A stretch of DNA of 39,843 bases from assembly GCA_015680685.1 (NCBI GenBank), contig MNCI01029688.1, positions 888,220-928,062 of the forward strand, in the 5' to 3' direction. Origin of the DNA: Gnetum montanum (taxonomy: Eukaryota; Streptophyta; Gnetopsida; Gnetales; Gnetaceae). The notes under the pieces were generated by a model. That model was not told the origin of the DNA, searched no databases, and saw only the letters and a list, made by a program, of their open reading frames with translations. The translations under genes and the position numbers were made by a program. Numbering within the stretch: the first letter of the stretch is position 1; every line of letters starts with the position of its first letter. This document shows, piece by piece, positions 9,661 to 20,259 of the stretch.

Positions 9661-10552
9661 TTTGAATGAATGGTTGCATGGTTAGTTGAGAGGTTGGTGG
9701 CCTCAAGATAGGTTATGGTATGAAAGGGAGAGGTTATGTTATGATGGTCATGGATGGGCTAAAGAGTGAAAAAGATGTTTGTGATAAAACTTGAGGCACA
9801 AAGGGGACAAATCATGTTTGTGCTCCTTGGGTTCTTTGTGGTCCCACTATGAGGCCCACTACTATAGAAAAGGGATGCATGGTAATGAGAATCATTGATG
9901 AAGGATATGTAGACCAAGCCTTCATGGAAAAAGACATGGACAAAAATACAGAGGCTATTTGAGACATGGACTATGGCTGATGTACTACTATAACAAGTGA
10001 TAGCCCAAACATTATTAGATATAGTAGCAATGATGGTTGAGATGCATGTCCTATAGAAGAGATAGGTGGGGCCAAAGTGATTGTGGTGGTTTGAGGAGCC
10101 GATTGTTAGAATAATTCCCTTATAAAGGTCTCTAGTTTAGGCTTCACCTCAAATCCATCATGTTCTTCATGTTGGCTTTCCAAGTTTGATTTTGCCTCTA
10201 TCTCTTCCATCTTAATTAGTTGAGAAATTATACATGTGTGAGCATTGTTCAAGGGTATTTTGTCATCAGGAGAGACAATTTACTCCTTCCTATTGTGATG
10301 GATTAACTCATACTCATGCTTGGCTTTAGCCTTTGTCCAAGGAAGAAGTAATCCCACTTGGATTTTGGTGATATATAGTTGTAGTACTCTTCATTGAGCA
10401 TAGCAAAGAATGGGCTTTACCCTCATAGCCAAAACTATTATCTACGCTTGGCCATATTGGTGTATCTAGGATCATGGATCATTTCTCCATCCTTACGAAA
10501 TGTCATGTTGATCATGTTGATAGGAAAAATAGTGGATTGACTAAAAGACATT
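9661..10552 (-). pseudogene. N-terminal extension of element A gag (degraded)
   Basis: Upstream of the gag domain the minus strand keeps scattered coding-like blocks: MSFSQSTIFPINMIN from an ATG near 10552 and HDPRYTNMAKRR to about 10438, then KAKHEYELIHHNRKE, an acidic segment near 10200, and a Pro/Ser-rich part. Stops and frame changes separate the blocks. This is consistent with a long, poorly conserved Gag N-terminus, but it is not diagnostic. Confidence 0.4.
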
Positions 10553-10640
10553 GTCAGAATTGTTTGATTTTGTTCTTTTACTATTTTTGGTAAAAATTTT
10601 AGTAAGTTGGGATTGCCCAATAATGTAATTGGCTATAAAT

Positions 10641-12729
10641 GAAGAATGTGGTTTAAAGCTATTACTGTAGTATAGATTATGTACACTACCCTTTGGAAAA
10701 TGGTGTTGTGGTTTTTATAGTTGGAAATACCAACTATGTTGGCATTTCCAGTTGTGTCTACATTAAAGGATGTTTAGTAGATCATAGTATTTCCCAGCCA
10801 ACTATTGCAGTAGATGGTGAAAATGGATTTTCACTTGGAAAAAACAAACTATAAAATTTTGTTACCAAAGGATGTACGTTGGTTTCAAGAAATGGAAGGT
10901 GAAAAGTTTTGGTTTTCCAAGGACTACACTGGAGTCATGGAGATGACTACTCTAGCTTCTCATTGTAGAATTTTATAGTAGAGGCATTGGATTTTTAAAT
11001 GGCCTACATAGGTGTTCAAGTTTCAAATATAGGTTATTAGGATGGTAAAAATTGTAGGTATTTAAATTGACTATGCTAGGTTCCACAAAATCCAACAACA
11101 ACTATGAAAATACAATGAAAACCCAAATCATCCACTATAACTACGTTGGATGTTGTGGGAGGAATTGGGATAACAATGCTAGTTTTTTTGTTGAAAATTG
11201 TAGGTTTAGAAGTTTAAAAAATGTAATAATTAGTTTTAAAAATTGGTTGAAAAATGTTTTGCAAAAAGTTGGAACAATCTTTGAAAGTATTAAGAATAGC
11301 TTTTGGAAATCATTTTGGCTAAGAATTCAAGTGGATGCCCTCCTTCTAGCACCAAAAACTATAGCTCCTAAAAAATTTAGTTACTAGAAAACTAAAAATT
11401 CCATGTTGTAATAGCCTAACCTTGAATCCCAAGGGGCTCCAAAAAATAGGTTTCAAGGTGCCCCAGATAGTCTTGTCACTCACCCAAGGACTTACAAAGT
11501 GTAAATGGAAATGAAAATAGGAATAAAACTGTAGATTCAAATGAAAATAAATTATCAAAAAATTAAACTTGAAAATAAATATGCACTATGAATGAACTAA
11601 AAATTTTATTAAATGAAAGTGGAAGTTCAAAGACTACAAATGATGTGCTTAGGGTATAATAAATTGGCTTTGATGGAGCTTGAAGCGTGTTGGAGCCAGT
11701 AGGTTGTATTTTGTAGTTGATCTTCATGTTCTAGGTACTTCCTAGTTCTAATCTCCTACAACTCCTTACTGGTTTCCATTTAGGTCTACAAATTTGGTCA
11801 CAAGTGCTGTTAATAGTGGTTAAAACATTTGTTATAATGGTGCTACACCAAGAGTTTGTAATGCTTGGTGTAGATGCCAAATGGATTTTAAGCTCTCAAG
11901 GTTGCAAACAACTATGGACTGCAAATATTTGGTGTTGCTGAAAAGTGTTGGGAACAATTGAAATTTGAAACTTGAATATGTGTTCAAGTTTGGGTTTTAT
12001 AGGCTTTTAGGTTGCTGATTTTAAGCTGTAAATTAATACCATGATTATTGACAAATTGATGTCTATTTGTAGGTGTAACTGCTATGATTTCTAGAATAGT
12101 TGACCATTTCTGGTAAGTTTTGATGCACCAAGGATATTAAAACTCATATACATACTATAAATAGTAAATAGAATTTTGTAACTATGCTGGATTTCACCTT
12201 GACTATGTTGGCCTTGGAGACTACATTGGCATTTGTTGAAAATTGCTAAAAATCATGGTGACTACTTTGGTGAATCTACATCTACTAGAAATCCAAGATG
12301 ACTATGTTGGCCATGCTACTACCACCTAGAAAATATTATGGCTATGCTTGCCATTACTAGAAAAATGGAAAATCCAACAACACCAAGAGTGATCTTGTAG
12401 CTACATTAGGTTATGTGGTGACTATGCTGGGTGTTGTTGTTGAGGTTACACCTCTACAAAAACCCATTAAAATGCCAATTTTGGTAGTCCCCAAGGCACT
12501 TTTAGCCTTTCAAAGCCCATATATAGATACAATAGCACTTTTTCCACTTGGAAATTGAGGTAGTAGCAACTTATAAGGCATTTTTAGTTCCCAAAAATTT
12601 AAAGCATGCAAGATTACTACTCATGGATCATAAACCTAAAAATTACAATGAAATCTTGCCTCAAGTTGAATGGTGAAGGTTATAGGTTAAAACATGTGTT
12701 TTCTTTGTGATGTTTCATCCTCCATCAAC
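10641..12729 (-). other. LTR- or leader-like sequence with a dispersed actatgttgg motif
   Basis: There is no coding frame. The motif gactatgytggcc or close variants recurs about nine times (near 10734, 11074, 11142, 12180, 12210, 12299, 12339 and 12419). A minus-strand TATA-like ctatatatggg lies near 12525. Position and orientation suit a 5' LTR or leader for element A, but I found no partner copy and no clear primer site next to gag. A plus-strand tgtaatagcctaacc at 11406 could be another LTR start. The identity is unresolved. Confidence 0.35.
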
Positions 12730-13489
12730 TTATTTATTTTGTCATCAAGCTTTTGAAATTAGTACTTGTTAAGTAATGCACAAAATGTTTCCTCTTTAGA
12801 TCTTGGATCATGCATCATCTAGGAGAATTTAGCAATGGTTGTTGGAGTTTAGTACTTCTCATGGACATCACAACTAGGGAAACATATTCTTGGCTTTCAT
12901 ATTCGAAGCTACAAACTACCTCCTCTTTTTCTTTAAAGGCTCTAGTTATCTTTCTTCATTTTTGGCAATTTTTCATTCTCCTAGTTAGATTTGTTGCTAC
13001 ATCCTTCTGATCCTAGTAGCTAACTTTGATGACCTATAGTTTAGAGTTTGGAATGTGAATCTTTTACTATGCATCATTTTTTTCTACAAACTTGTTCTCA
13101 TAAAAAGCATAAACTACAAACACTTACTATTGTTTTATTCTAGGCCTACCTACTATTAACATTGCTAGATTAGCATATTGAAGATTCTCTAAACTCATGT
13201 ATTCTTTTAGGTCCTCTATGTTTAGGTCTTTATTCTTAATCTTTTCTTGGTGAACATGGGTAAGACTATCTAGGATAGGCTTCCAATTAAATGTTTGTAT
13301 TGTGATGGAGGTGATCTTATCTTTAGCCATCTAGATTTGTTTATCATTGATTTACTTATACATGCCTACTTGATCTTTGAAGTGTTCTTTTAGTCATTCA
13401 TGTTTCTTGGTCTCACTTTTCAATGCACTAATTTTAATAGCTTATTTCTGTTATATGACATGTACTTTTTCCATTAACAGGGTCTTATT
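12730..13489 (-). pseudogene. D gene, C-terminal part (coiled coil, unknown)
   Basis: From the edge of element C leftwards the minus strand reads KTLLMEKVHVI, ISALKSETKKHE, LKEHFKDQVGMY, then an open stretch (13330-13127) starting MAKDKITSITIQTF, with a Glu/Lys-rich helical segment (HQEKIKNKDLNIEDLKEY). Coding-like text fades out near 12730 (NFKSLMTK). Charge periodicity suggests a coiled coil. Stops lie mostly at former Gln codons. It continues the ORF at 22195-20260 across element C: the Lys codon made by joining the two flanks at one target-site copy keeps the frame. The function is unknown. Confidence 0.5.
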
Positions 13490-14114
13490 TGAGGATCATA
13501 GAACATAGAAGGGGAGGGAAGGGGGGATGGATGAATAAGTTCCCCCTAGAAAAAAATCAACACAAAATACACACAGAATCAATTTTACATGGTTTCCAAA
13601 CTTGGATATTTCATACTGGGAGGGTAGATCACTTCCACACCCCTAGACTTCATTTCTTTCAAAATTTGATTTGAAGGGCATCACACCCTATGCAAGCTCT
13701 AAGCTCTACTATGAAGTGATTTTATGCCACTAATCCACTCAACCCCACAAGGTTCCAAAAAATGTAGAATGTGGTTTCTAGGATTCCATAACTTTTACAA
13801 CCTAAGCTCCACTTTGAAGTGTTGTGGTGCTACACCAATAGTTAATCTTGTAGGATCATAACAAGCTCAAGAATGATGCCTTCTTGCAAGAAGCACATCA
13901 ATCCCACCGAGGCAACAAAAGAGAGATAAGAATTACAAGGAAACGTTTCAACTAATTTGCTAGTCCTTGTACTTTGACATACAACATAATTAATCACTTA
14001 TGATAGTATAATAGATAGTACAATAAAGTATACAAATATAATATACAATGATTGCTTGATGTTGACACTTGCTTGAACAGAAAATTTTCACCTTTATCTA
14101 GATAATGGAATCTT

Positions 14115-14120
14115 CTTATA
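14115..14120 (-). promoter_or_regulatory. TATA box of element C 3' LTR
   Basis: On the minus strand gctataagaagattcc; the other LTR has the matching ggctataagaagactt. Confidence 0.6.
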
Positions 14121-14179
14121 GCATAGATGTTTCTGAAATTACCTTGAAATTTATGCAATGACCCTTTAACGATCATTGA

Positions 14180-14350
14180 AGATGTCTTATTTGATATTGG
14201 GATATCTCTTTGCATCAGACCTCCATTCAGGGGAGACATCTCTTCTTCATGGTAGACATCTCTAAGGAGACATCTACTATTTCTTGTAGATGTCTTCTTT
14301 TGAGAAACTTTTAACTTGACCAAGACATCTTCATGTCCAGGGAGATGTCT
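14180..14350 (-). promoter_or_regulatory. Octamer cluster (AGATGTCT / AGACATCT) in U3 of the 3' LTR
   Basis: Seven exact octamers, in both orientations, start at 14180, 14234, 14254, 14269, 14288, 14323 and 14343, just upstream of the LTR TATA. Repeated short elements in U3 commonly act as enhancers in copia elements (as in the Tnt1 U3), so an enhancer role is inferred. The binding factor is unknown. Confidence 0.6.
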
Positions 14351-14596
14351 CCTCTACTTTTTATTCTAAGTACTCCTCTCGATCACAAGAGCATATTTTT
14401 TGAGCTTTGAAGTCTTTGGTCCTTATCCATGCTCTTTTGAGTCCTTATGCTTCTACATACTTATTCATGTTTCATTGAGAACTTGTAAATGTTGTTCTAT
14501 GAGCTATTCCAAGTTCTTGTCCTACAAATACAACAACCACACAAGCATCCTTGTTCTCCATTTTTCTTAAGGTTTTGGCATATAAAAATGTCAACA

Positions 14597-15660
14597 ATCT
14601 TCTTTTGATGATGTCCAAAACTTAATAAAATGGGTGAGAAAACCAACAATAATATTAATACATATAAATCCTATGGTAGCCAAGAACTAGGATAAAGGCA
14701 CTAAGGTTTAAGGTAGTTCAAAGCATGGGAGAAAAAGATAAATACATATATGATACGATGAAAAAGTAAAGAAATGTCTCCAAAAGTGCACCACATAGAG
14801 ATAATTGAAAGGAACACCATTAGTCTATACCATGAATCAATCCATAACATTAAACAAAACATCCATATGATAATCCAAAAATTATTCTCCTTTTTAGAAA
14901 TCACAAAAAAGGATAGAGAGAGAGAGAGAAAATGAACACTTGAGGATCCTAATCATTGACCTTAGTTGCATTATTAGACTCATAGTTTGTCGCTACTTAG
15001 GATGGATGATAAGTATCCTCCTTATCATCCTCATTACTGGTGTTGGAATTGATCAATTGCTACTCATACTCATATGAGGACTTAATCTACTAGATGGGGT
15101 CCCTCTAGCAATGAAGCTTCACTTGAAATTGAGATGAAGCTTGGGGATCTAATTAAACTAGAGCTTTTTGAACTAGTACCCATTGGGACATGGTCCCAAA
15201 GATGCTCTTCATAGCCTACTACACCAATGATCTAGAAGCATCAACTGATAGTGGAATAGGATGCTCAAGCTATGCAAGATCATGATGCTTAGGTTGTAAG
15301 GGTGCATAAGGTTCCCCCTAGACATGAGCTAGTTGTGCATCAGGCTTAGAATCACACTTCATCCTAGAGTCATATCCACAAGAGGGATTAACTACTGCAT
15401 AATGATGTGGTGGTACAGGAATTTCCTCCTCATTATCAAAAATAAGAGGAGTGGTGACCTCCTCAAATTGCTACCCATTTGGATGTGGAGGTATACTAGT
15501 ATCATCCATTATATTACGAAAGTAAGACTGATTTCTCCCATGCATCCCAATAACACAAGAAAATGATTAAAGAAACTTCTTCAAGGATGATTGAAGTTAT
15601 ACTCTAGTAGACTTGAGCCTACTCAATTAAGGAGAGGCTCTGGATGATGATGCTTCCTTC
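14597..15660 (-). other. 3' interior of element C, no readable gene
   Basis: Purine-rich sequence next to the LTR (caaaagaagat on the minus strand) is the likely polypurine tract. The remainder has scattered stops in all frames. A GA microsatellite lies at 14914-14929. Confidence 0.45.
14914..14929 (+). repeat. (GA)n microsatellite
   Basis: Seven to eight GA dinucleotides in a row. Confidence 0.9.
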
Positions 15661-16310
15661 TTCTTTCTTTATGCTAGAGGTGGCCTGGTGCTCATTCCTA
15701 CTTCATCTGAACATGATTTTCTTCTCTTCTTAGCATACTCATTGAGACTTCTCTTGCCTTTAAACAAAGGCATATCTAGAATAGATACACCCCTTTGATG
15801 TATCAACAAATTGATAAGATAGAGGTACCCAAGGATTCTCTTCTTGGTATAGAAACTTAGCATGTCCTAGAAAATATTATGAACCCTAATATAGTAGCTA
15901 TCTTGTGATATTATAGAATAAAAGCTTGGGGTGGCAACACATTGTTGTAGCTTCACCCTTTCAACATGATATTATACAAGACAATAAGAGATAGAGTGGA
16001 AGCATTAGGAGCCATTTTGTTCCTATCAATTCTACCTCTATCAAAAGATACAGACTCACCAAATAGGGCATCACAAAAGTAATCATGTGTGATAGGAATT
16101 ATATCATTAGTGTAAATATCATTCATGGAATCAATGGTAACTTGAAACATATCAACAATGGAAATTCCAAGAAGTGCATTCATAACTTAGGGAGACACCT
16201 CAATAAGTAGATCCAAAACCATGAAAGTAAAAGCCTCAACCATAGCATTAGAAATTACAATGTTACAGTAAAATATTAAGACTTCAGGGACTAAGAAATT
16301 CATTGTAATA
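15661..16310 (-). pseudogene. Second ORF of element C (unknown protein)
   Basis: Downstream of gag on the same strand: VISNAMVEAFTFMVLDLL, then (after a stop) MNALLGISIVDMFQVTID, NDIIPITHDYFCDALFGE and DRGRIDRNKMAPNASTLS followed by a hydrophobic LIVLYNIML, stopping at 15953. Further on, in a shifted frame, 15863-15669 carries LGYLYLINLLIHQRG and a basic end (KRSLNEYAKKRRKSC). It does not resemble copia integrase, RT or RNase H. It looks like one of the extra ORFs that plant elements carry in place of pol. The product is unrecognised. Confidence 0.5.
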
Positions 16311-17180
16311 AACTCAGCTCAATTTAGAGCTTAAAAATAGCTCATCAGAATCTATTGCCTATGGAAAGAAAAATAAAGAGAGAGCTCAATGATGATGTTG
16401 GTGATTCGAGTTACCTCAAACCTATGTTGGATGTTTGTGCTCCTAAATTGGAACATGTAGGAGGTTGGTGCATTATTGAAATTGGCTTTGGATCACTTCT
16501 TGGATGGCACCCTAGACATTCCAATCTTCTTGTGGACCATACCTAATGAAATCACTACTACTGGTGGAGCCATAGTCATCTTTGTGGTGTTTTCTTCAAA
16601 GAAAAAGAAAAAAGAATGAGGGTTTTAACTTTTATAACCACTGAAAATGGATTTTTGACAAGAAAGAAGACATATTTCTTTGAAAGGAGATGTCTTCTAT
16701 GCATTTAATACTAGAGGTAGACATATTCTTCTAATAGGAGATGTCTCTAAAAAGTTACAAGAGATGATAAGTAGATGCCTTCTTTTTGATATGGACATCT
16801 CTTAGTGGATGTTTGATGGAAAAGGTAGACATCTCCTAGAAGACATCTTTAGGTAGATGTCTCTTTGGATGAGGTTTAACAGGATGGGATTTGGAATAGG
16901 CTTCCATGGTCTATATTCCTTAGAATAAACATCATTAATTTTTTTTTTAAAAAACTTACCTTTACCTACCTTTCTTGACAAGGAGAATAAAGATGTTTAG
17001 CATGCTAAAGAATGAAATTCCTCTTTTGAGGTTTCTCATCTTAGGAAAATTTCCTCTATCTTCAAGGCTTAGCTTTCCTTTACAAATTTGTTTGTGAGAG
17101 TATCCTTGTTCTCTTGTTCCTTCCTTTTAATTATCCATTCTTTCTTTACTTCCTTGTTCTTTTGAGTTGTTGTCCAATCT
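16311..17180 (-). other. Gap between gag and second ORF of element C, with an internal octamer cluster
   Basis: No supportable frame. Five exact AGATGTCT/AGACATCT octamers (16688, 16739, 16827, 16841, 16855) plus several one-base variants lie within 16650-16870. They are the same motif as in the LTR U3 clusters, so this could be a copy of U3 sequence carried inside the element. Confidence 0.55.
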
Positions 17181-18793
17181 TTCCTATTGTCCTACATAGA
17201 TTCCTTTCTTGGTGCATTTTGATAAGACCAAGGAGTCCTATGGTATGTCCAACTATTCATATGATAATACTTGAAACTACATTCCCATTGTTTATGCTCA
17301 AATTTATGACAATAATAACATCTAATCCTTATATGGTAGTGAGAGTGATTAGAATGATCAAACCTTTGAGGATCCTTTTGGTGGATAAGAGTTTCTTTTA
17401 TTTTTGATGTAGTGACATAATCCTTTGGAGTAGTATTCAGTTGTAATGGGGTTATTGAAGGTGATTCTTTTCCCTTTAGTAGCCTTTCATTCATAAGCTT
17501 TACATCTACAATTTATATTTTAGCCTACTCATAAGACAAGGTTAGCTTTTTATTCTTATCCTTTAGGTCTAAAATTTCTTTAGTAAGGTTAGAAATTGTA
17601 GAATTTAATAAAGAAATTTGTTGATCCTTAGTTTTAATTTTTTTATTCAACTTATTGCAAATATTTTGAAAGGATAACAACTCATTGCATAAGAGATCAA
17701 ACCTCTTTTCCTCATTAATGTCATCATTTAAGGAGTTAGTATCATCATCTATAATAGCCATATAGGTAAGATGCGAATTTTTCACATCATCCTCCACTTC
17801 TTCACTTAGCTCCTCATTGTTCCAATATGTGTAGAAGTTGGTCTTTTTCATCTCTTCATTAGGTTTATTTTCTTACTACAACCTACCATTACTAGGACAT
17901 TTGGAGGCCATATGACCTCTTCCATTGTAAACCCAACATTCTATATAAGAAGAATCAAAATTAGAACTTGCAAAATTTTTACCTCTCTCTTCACCTTTGA
18001 ATGCATTGGAGGTTTGCTAACTTAAGCTTTTGCTTAGTCTAGCTATAAGTCTTTGGAGTTTTCATGAGAGAAAGCCTATCTCCTCTTCACTACCTTCTTC
18101 ATGCTCATTAAGTTCTTTTTCCTTTGAGGTATTCTTTAGAGTGATGAGTTTTTCTTAGATAGCTCCTTAGATTATGAGGTTCATTTCATAAGCAATAAGA
18201 GCACTTTGAAGCTCTTCAAATATGAGAGTTAAAATATCTCTGATTTCTCCCATGGCCATGACCTTTGATGTAAATTTCTACTAGAGAGTTATAATTATTT
18301 TTATTATGACATCACTCTCAGGAAGATCATTTCCTATACCTCTGATGGCTATAATGAGATCATTTTCTCTAGAAAAACAATCTTTTATTTTCTCTTCTTC
18401 TCTCATTTTTAGCTTATCCTATTCACTTTTCAAATTTCACAATTTGGATTACTTAACTATAGACATTACTTCATAAGTAGCCTCTAATTCTTACCAAATT
18501 TATTTGGCCATTTTACATCTAGATACTCTATTAAACTCAAATTTATTCAAAGAAAAATATAAAATTTTTTTGGCATTTGAATCAAACATGAACTTATCAT
18601 TTTCCTCTTGTGTCCATTTTTTGTGAGGCATGATGGCTCCTATTGTGCTATAGATGGGTGCTATGTATGGTTCAAGGATGGATTTCCAGACCTCAAAATC
18701 CGTTGATTCGAAGAAGCCTTGCATCCTTGTCTTCCAATAGGAAAAGTTGAATCCATCGAACATGGGTGGCTTTGTATAGGAAATGCCCTCCAT
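17181..18793 (-). pseudogene. Element C gag (copia UBN2 type with zinc knuckles)
   Basis: From ATG at 18793 the frame opens MEGISYTKPPMFDGFNFSYW then KTRMQGFFESTDFEVW, the FDGxNYxYWKxRM start typical of copia UBN2 gag, and later FSLNKFEFNRVSRCKMAK, matching LSxxEFNRVxxCxTAK. After breaks, near 17940-17890, CWVYNGRGHMASKCP is a zinc knuckle with its second Cys changed to Tyr. 17851-17525 is acidic and then coiled coil (FQNICNKLNKKIKTKDQQIS). At 17330-17280, CYYCHKFEHKQWEC is an intact CX2CX4HX4C knuckle. Two knuckles around a long coiled coil resemble SIRE/Maximus Gag. It formed the virus-like particle and bound RNA. Confidence 0.75.
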
Positions 18794-18827
18794 TCTTTAC
18801 TTTTGAAAGATGTAGAGTGCAAGAGTA

Positions 18828-18843
18828 CCATGCTTTGATACCA
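18828..18843 (-). other. Primer binding site of element C
   Basis: The minus strand reads tggtatcaaagcatgg, two bases inside the LTR; the tggtatcagagc of initiator tRNA-Met primed plant elements differs by one base over its first 12. Confidence 0.85.
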
Positions 18844-19456
18844 CTTGAGGATCATAAAACTTAGAAATGAGGGGGATGAATAAGTTCCCTCAAAACAATT
18901 CAACATAATGCACACACACAACCAATTTTGCATGGTTCCACAACTTGGGTACTTCACACTTAGAGGGTAGATCTCTTACATACCTCTAGAATTTGTTTAT
19001 CTTAAAATGTGGTTTAAAGGACACCACACCTTGTACAAGCTCTAGGCTCTACTCTAGAGTGACTTAATGGCATGAATCCACTCACCTCACAAGGTTCTAA
19101 TAAGCTTAGAATGTGGTTTCTAGAATCCCACAACCTTTACAACTTGATCTCTACTTTGGAGTATTGTGGTGCTACACCAATAGTCAATCCCATAGAATCC
19201 CAACAAGCTCAAGGACAATGTCTTCTTGCAAGAAGCACATCAACCCCAATGGGGCAACAAAAAAATAATAAAAATCACAAGGAAAGGATGCAACTAATTT
19301 GCTGATCCTTCTACTTTGAGGTACAATACAATTGATCACTTACAATTGTATAATAGATAGTACAATGAAGTACACAAAAATAGTAAATAATGATTGTTTG
19401 ATGTTGACACTTTCTTGCACATAAAATTTGCACCTTTCTCAAGAGAATGAAGTCTT

Positions 19457-19462
19457 CTTATA
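19457..19462 (-). promoter_or_regulatory. TATA box of element C 5' LTR
   Basis: The minus strand reads ggctataagaagactt, conserved with the 3' LTR; it is the inferred promoter of the element. Confidence 0.6.
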
Positions 19463-19521
19463 GCCTATATGTTTCTAAAATCACCTTAGAATTTGTGCAA
19501 TAGGTCTTTAACGGTCACTAA

Positions 19522-19640
19522 AGACATCTTCTTCAAGATTGAGATGTCTCTCTAAATTAGAACTTCATTTAGGGGAGACATCTCTTCTTCATTATAGAAG
19601 TTTCTAATGAGATGTCTACTTCTCATAGTAGACATCTATT
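19522..19640 (-). promoter_or_regulatory. Octamer cluster in U3 of the 5' LTR
   Basis: Exact octamers at 19522, 19542, 19576, 19610 and 19630 plus mutated copies (aggtgtct, agacatat) up to about 19740, upstream of the conserved TATA. Confidence 0.6.
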
Positions 19641-19663
19641 GTTTCTTGTAGGTGTCTTCTTCC

Positions 19664-20213
19664 AAGCAACTTTTAACTTGTCCAAGGCATTTTCATCTTC
19701 AGGAAGACATATTCTGTTGATAGTAGGCATCTACTATTTCTTTGCTCTCAATTCTAAGTCCTCCTCTTGATCACTAAAGCATCTTCTTTGAGCTTTGAAG
19801 TCTTAGTTTGTTGTCCATGCTTTTTTGAGTCCTTGTGCTTTTACATACTTATCCATGTTTCCTTAAGATCTTGTAGATGTTGTTCTTTGAGTTCTTCCAA
19901 GTTCTTGTCTTGCAAATACAACAACCACATAAGCATCCAAGCAACTTTCAACTTGGCCAAGGCATTTTCATCTTCAGAAAGTCATCTTCTATTGATAGTA
20001 GGCATCTGCTGTTTCTTTGCTCTCAATTCTTAGTCCTCCTCTTAATCACTAGAGCATATTCTTTGAGCTTTGAAGTCTTATTTCATTGTCCATGCTTTTT
20101 TGAGTCCTTGTGCTTTTACATACTTATCCATGTTTCCTTAAGATCTTGTAGATGTTGTTCTTTGAGTTCTTCCAAGTTCTTGTCTTGCAAATACAACAAC
20201 CACATAAGCATCC
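19664..20213 (-). repeat. 275-bp tandem duplication within the 5' LTR of C
   Basis: Units 19664-19938 and 19939-20213 differ at roughly 15 positions by eye. Almost all differences lie in the left half, and the last 120 or so bases look identical. The other LTR has one copy, so the duplication arose after the LTRs separated or on one side only. Confidence 0.9.
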
Positions 20214-20259
20214 ATGTTCTCTATTTTTCTTAAGGTTTTGACATACTAAAAGGCCAACA

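Larger units (their letters stand above)
4890..10640 (-). mobile_element. Element A: pol-less gypsy-type element with a convergent spliced gene
   Basis: On the minus strand it carries gag (about 9660-7760) and protease (7755-6922), and then the frame stops. A minisatellite follows at 6447-6642, and a gene on the plus strand (about 4890-6126) runs towards it. The same order occurs in element B (33560-37242), inverted relative to A, with homologous protease, minisatellite and opposite-strand gene. Neither copy shows RT, RNase H or integrase after the protease, so the family seems to be non-autonomous by design. No clear LTR pair or target duplication could be assigned, so the limits are approximate. 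Confidence 0.65.
13490..14596 (-). repeat. 3' LTR of element C
   Basis: 1107 bases, matching 18846-20259 along its length except for the duplication in the latter. On the minus strand it starts tgttgacattttt and ends atgatcctca. A minus-strand TATA (tataag, 14120-14115) is conserved in both LTRs. Seven exact AGATGTCT/AGACATCT octamers lie upstream of that TATA, in U3. Confidence 0.85.
13490..20259 (-). mobile_element. Element C: copia-type LTR retrotransposon, minus strand, degraded
   Basis: Two direct LTRs (13490-14596 and 18846-20259) start with TGTTG and end with CA when read on the minus strand. A primer site complementary to initiator tRNA-Met lies inside the right LTR (18843-18828), and a purine-rich caaaagaagat lies next to the left one. 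Candidate target duplications are ttatt (left) and ctatt (right), 4 of 5 bases. The interior holds a copia gag with two zinc knuckles and a second, unrecognised ORF, but no protease, integrase or RT that I can see, so it looks non-autonomous. The gag with a long acidic/coiled-coil segment recalls the SIRE/Maximus group. The two LTRs look only about 80% alike, so the insertion is old. Confidence 0.8.
18846..20259 (-). repeat. 5' LTR of element C, with internal duplication
   Basis: 1414 bases. On the minus strand it starts tgttggccttttagt and ends tatgatcctca. It is 307 bases longer than the other LTR, mostly because of a 275-base tandem duplication (19664-20213). Confidence 0.85.

Noticed and set aside
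11406-11480. Possible LTR start tgtaatagcctaacc on the plus strand
   Set aside because: The opening resembles plant LTR starts, but no end, no partner copy, no primer site and no promoter could be found.
19767-20233. Plus-strand frames of 88 and 118 codons with Ser/Cys-rich text repeated twice
   Set aside because: They lie in the LTR of element C on its non-coding strand and repeat only because of the 275-bp duplication.
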